Below are positions 6,184 through 6,594 of a stretch of 6,594 bases of DNA, piece after piece. The stretch comes from UBA8106 sp964569695 (GTDB lineage Bacteria; Acidobacteriota; Vicinamibacteria; Vicinamibacterales; UBA823): contig CAZMUA010000035.1 in NCBI GenBank assembly GCA_964569695.1, positions 1 through 6,594 on the forward strand. The letters run 5' to 3'. The notes under the pieces are model-generated. The model was not told where the DNA came from. It ran no database searches and saw only the letters and a list, made by a program, of their open reading frames with translations. The position numbers and the translations under genes were made by a program. Position 1 is the stretch's first letter. Every line of letters begins with the position of its first letter.

Positions 6184-6293
6184 TCAAGCAATTGTATACT
6201 GACGGCGGTGGGGCCATTAAGGGGATGAGGTTAGGCTAAACTGTTCAGAACTAATTACTGAGAGGTCTTCCGCCATAGGACAAACGAGACGTT

Positions 6294-6594
6294 ATGGATC
6301 AAGATACAATTTTAGCCCTATTTCGGCGTTCCGGGGCGCTTCTTGAAGGCCATTTTCAGCTTTCATCGGGATTGCACAGCTCGGGATATCTGCAGTGCGC
6401 ACTCGTTTTACAGCATCCTCAGGACGCGTCCTTGTTAGGTGCTGAAATTGCGGCCAGAGTCTCACATTTGAAACCAGAAATCGTGGTGTCTCCAGCTCTT
6501 GGTGGAGTCGTGATAGGTCAGGAGGTGGCGCGCGGCCGGGATACTCGGGCGGTCTTTGTTGGGGGCCGAGAGGGCACGCTGGTCCGTCGGAGCG
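6294..6594 (+). CDS. pyrE: Orotate phosphoribosyltransferase, N-terminal 100 codons; continues past the window
   Basis: Transfers the phosphoribosyl group of PRPP to orotate to give OMP, step 5 of de novo pyrimidine synthesis. The window ends inside codon 101, roughly half of a typical ~190-residue enzyme. Visible are FRRSGALLEGHFQLSSGLHS (10-29), the typical PyrE orotate/PRPP N-terminal motif, then GYLQCALVLQHP (31-42), IVVSPALGGVVIGQEVAR (67-84) and RAVFVGG (88-94). ATG 6294 is the only start: an in-frame TAG at 6276-6278 closes the frame. Shine-Dalgarno is weak (GAG 6286-6288, or AGGA 6277-6280 at a long spacing). The stretch before LVRRS reads VGGRE where many PyrE proteins have VERE, so the charged ER pair seems replaced. 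The PRPP loop (EDVxTTG) lies outside the window. Divergent from tolC. Confidence 0.92.
   Translation, partial: MDQDTILALFRRSGALLEGHFQLSSGLHSSGYLQCALVLQHPQDASLLGAEIAARVSHLKPEIVVSPALGGVVIGQEVARGRDTRAVFVGGREGTLVRRS

Larger units (their letters stand above)
6042..6293. promoter_or_regulatory. Divergent intergenic region between tolC (-) and pyrE (+)
   Basis: These 252 bp contain no credible gene and must hold the promoters of both divergent genes. On the + strand the best -10 is TATACT at 6195-6200, with no good -35 at 16-18 bp (the matching hexamer is CACGTT). On the - strand an AT-rich TATATA at 6150-6155 is the best -10 candidate, also without a convincing -35. A tandem hexamer repeat (6172-6183) and an inverted repeat (6117-6140) lie between them and could bind a regulator. 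I see no pyrimidine attenuator or PyrR-type leader. That promoters exist here follows from the layout; the specific boxes are tentative. Confidence 0.5.

Noticed and set aside
1..6594. CRISPR array, tRNA/rRNA, transposase, phage or toxin-antitoxin genes
   Set aside because: Looked for on both strands; no spaced repeats, cloverleaf, integrase/transposase motif or short paired toxin-like frames were seen.

Overview
The window is ordinary-looking chromosomal DNA of roughly balanced GC from a Gram-negative bacterium. An outer-membrane TolC-family protein with a signal peptide supports the Gram-negative call. The flavour of the dihydroorotase, the PyrE-like proteins and the long Gly/Thr-tailed TolC suggests an uncultured Acidobacteriota-type lineage, but that is an impression from remembered sequences and not a demonstrated placement. 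I see no rRNA, tRNA, CRISPR array, insertion sequence or prophage gene.

Layout. On the + strand, 1-2356 holds three tightly packed genes: the 3' part of pyrC (dihydroorotase), a divergent orotate-phosphoribosyltransferase-like protein (31 bp gap, GTG start), and a TIGR02757/DUF2400 protein whose TTG start overlaps the preceding stop by 4 bp. On the - strand, 6041-2274 reads tolC, then a WaaE-like family 2 glycosyltransferase, then a family 4 glycosyltransferase. The last of these runs 83 bp into the 3' end of the DUF2400 gene, so the two convergent genes share coding DNA. After a 252-bp divergent intergenic region, 6294-6594 carries the first 100 codons of a canonical-looking pyrE on the + strand, cut by the window edge.

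How they work together. pyrC and pyrE encode steps 3 and 5 of de novo UMP synthesis and flank the envelope block. The - strand genes look like an envelope unit: two glycosyltransferases of the type used for lipopolysaccharide core or other surface glycans, and an outer-membrane channel. No inner-membrane pump or periplasmic adaptor for the channel lies in the window.

The points most worth a second look are: (i) a second, divergent PyrE-like protein with a C-terminal CxxC, beside pyrC although a canonical pyrE lies 5 kb away; (ii) the DUF2400 protein, which appears to carry the Lys and Asp signature of HhH-GPD DNA glycosylases plus a cysteine-rich C-terminus; and (iii) the 83-bp antisense coding overlap, which contains three of those four cysteines. 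I found no clear evidence of a wholly new multi-gene system.
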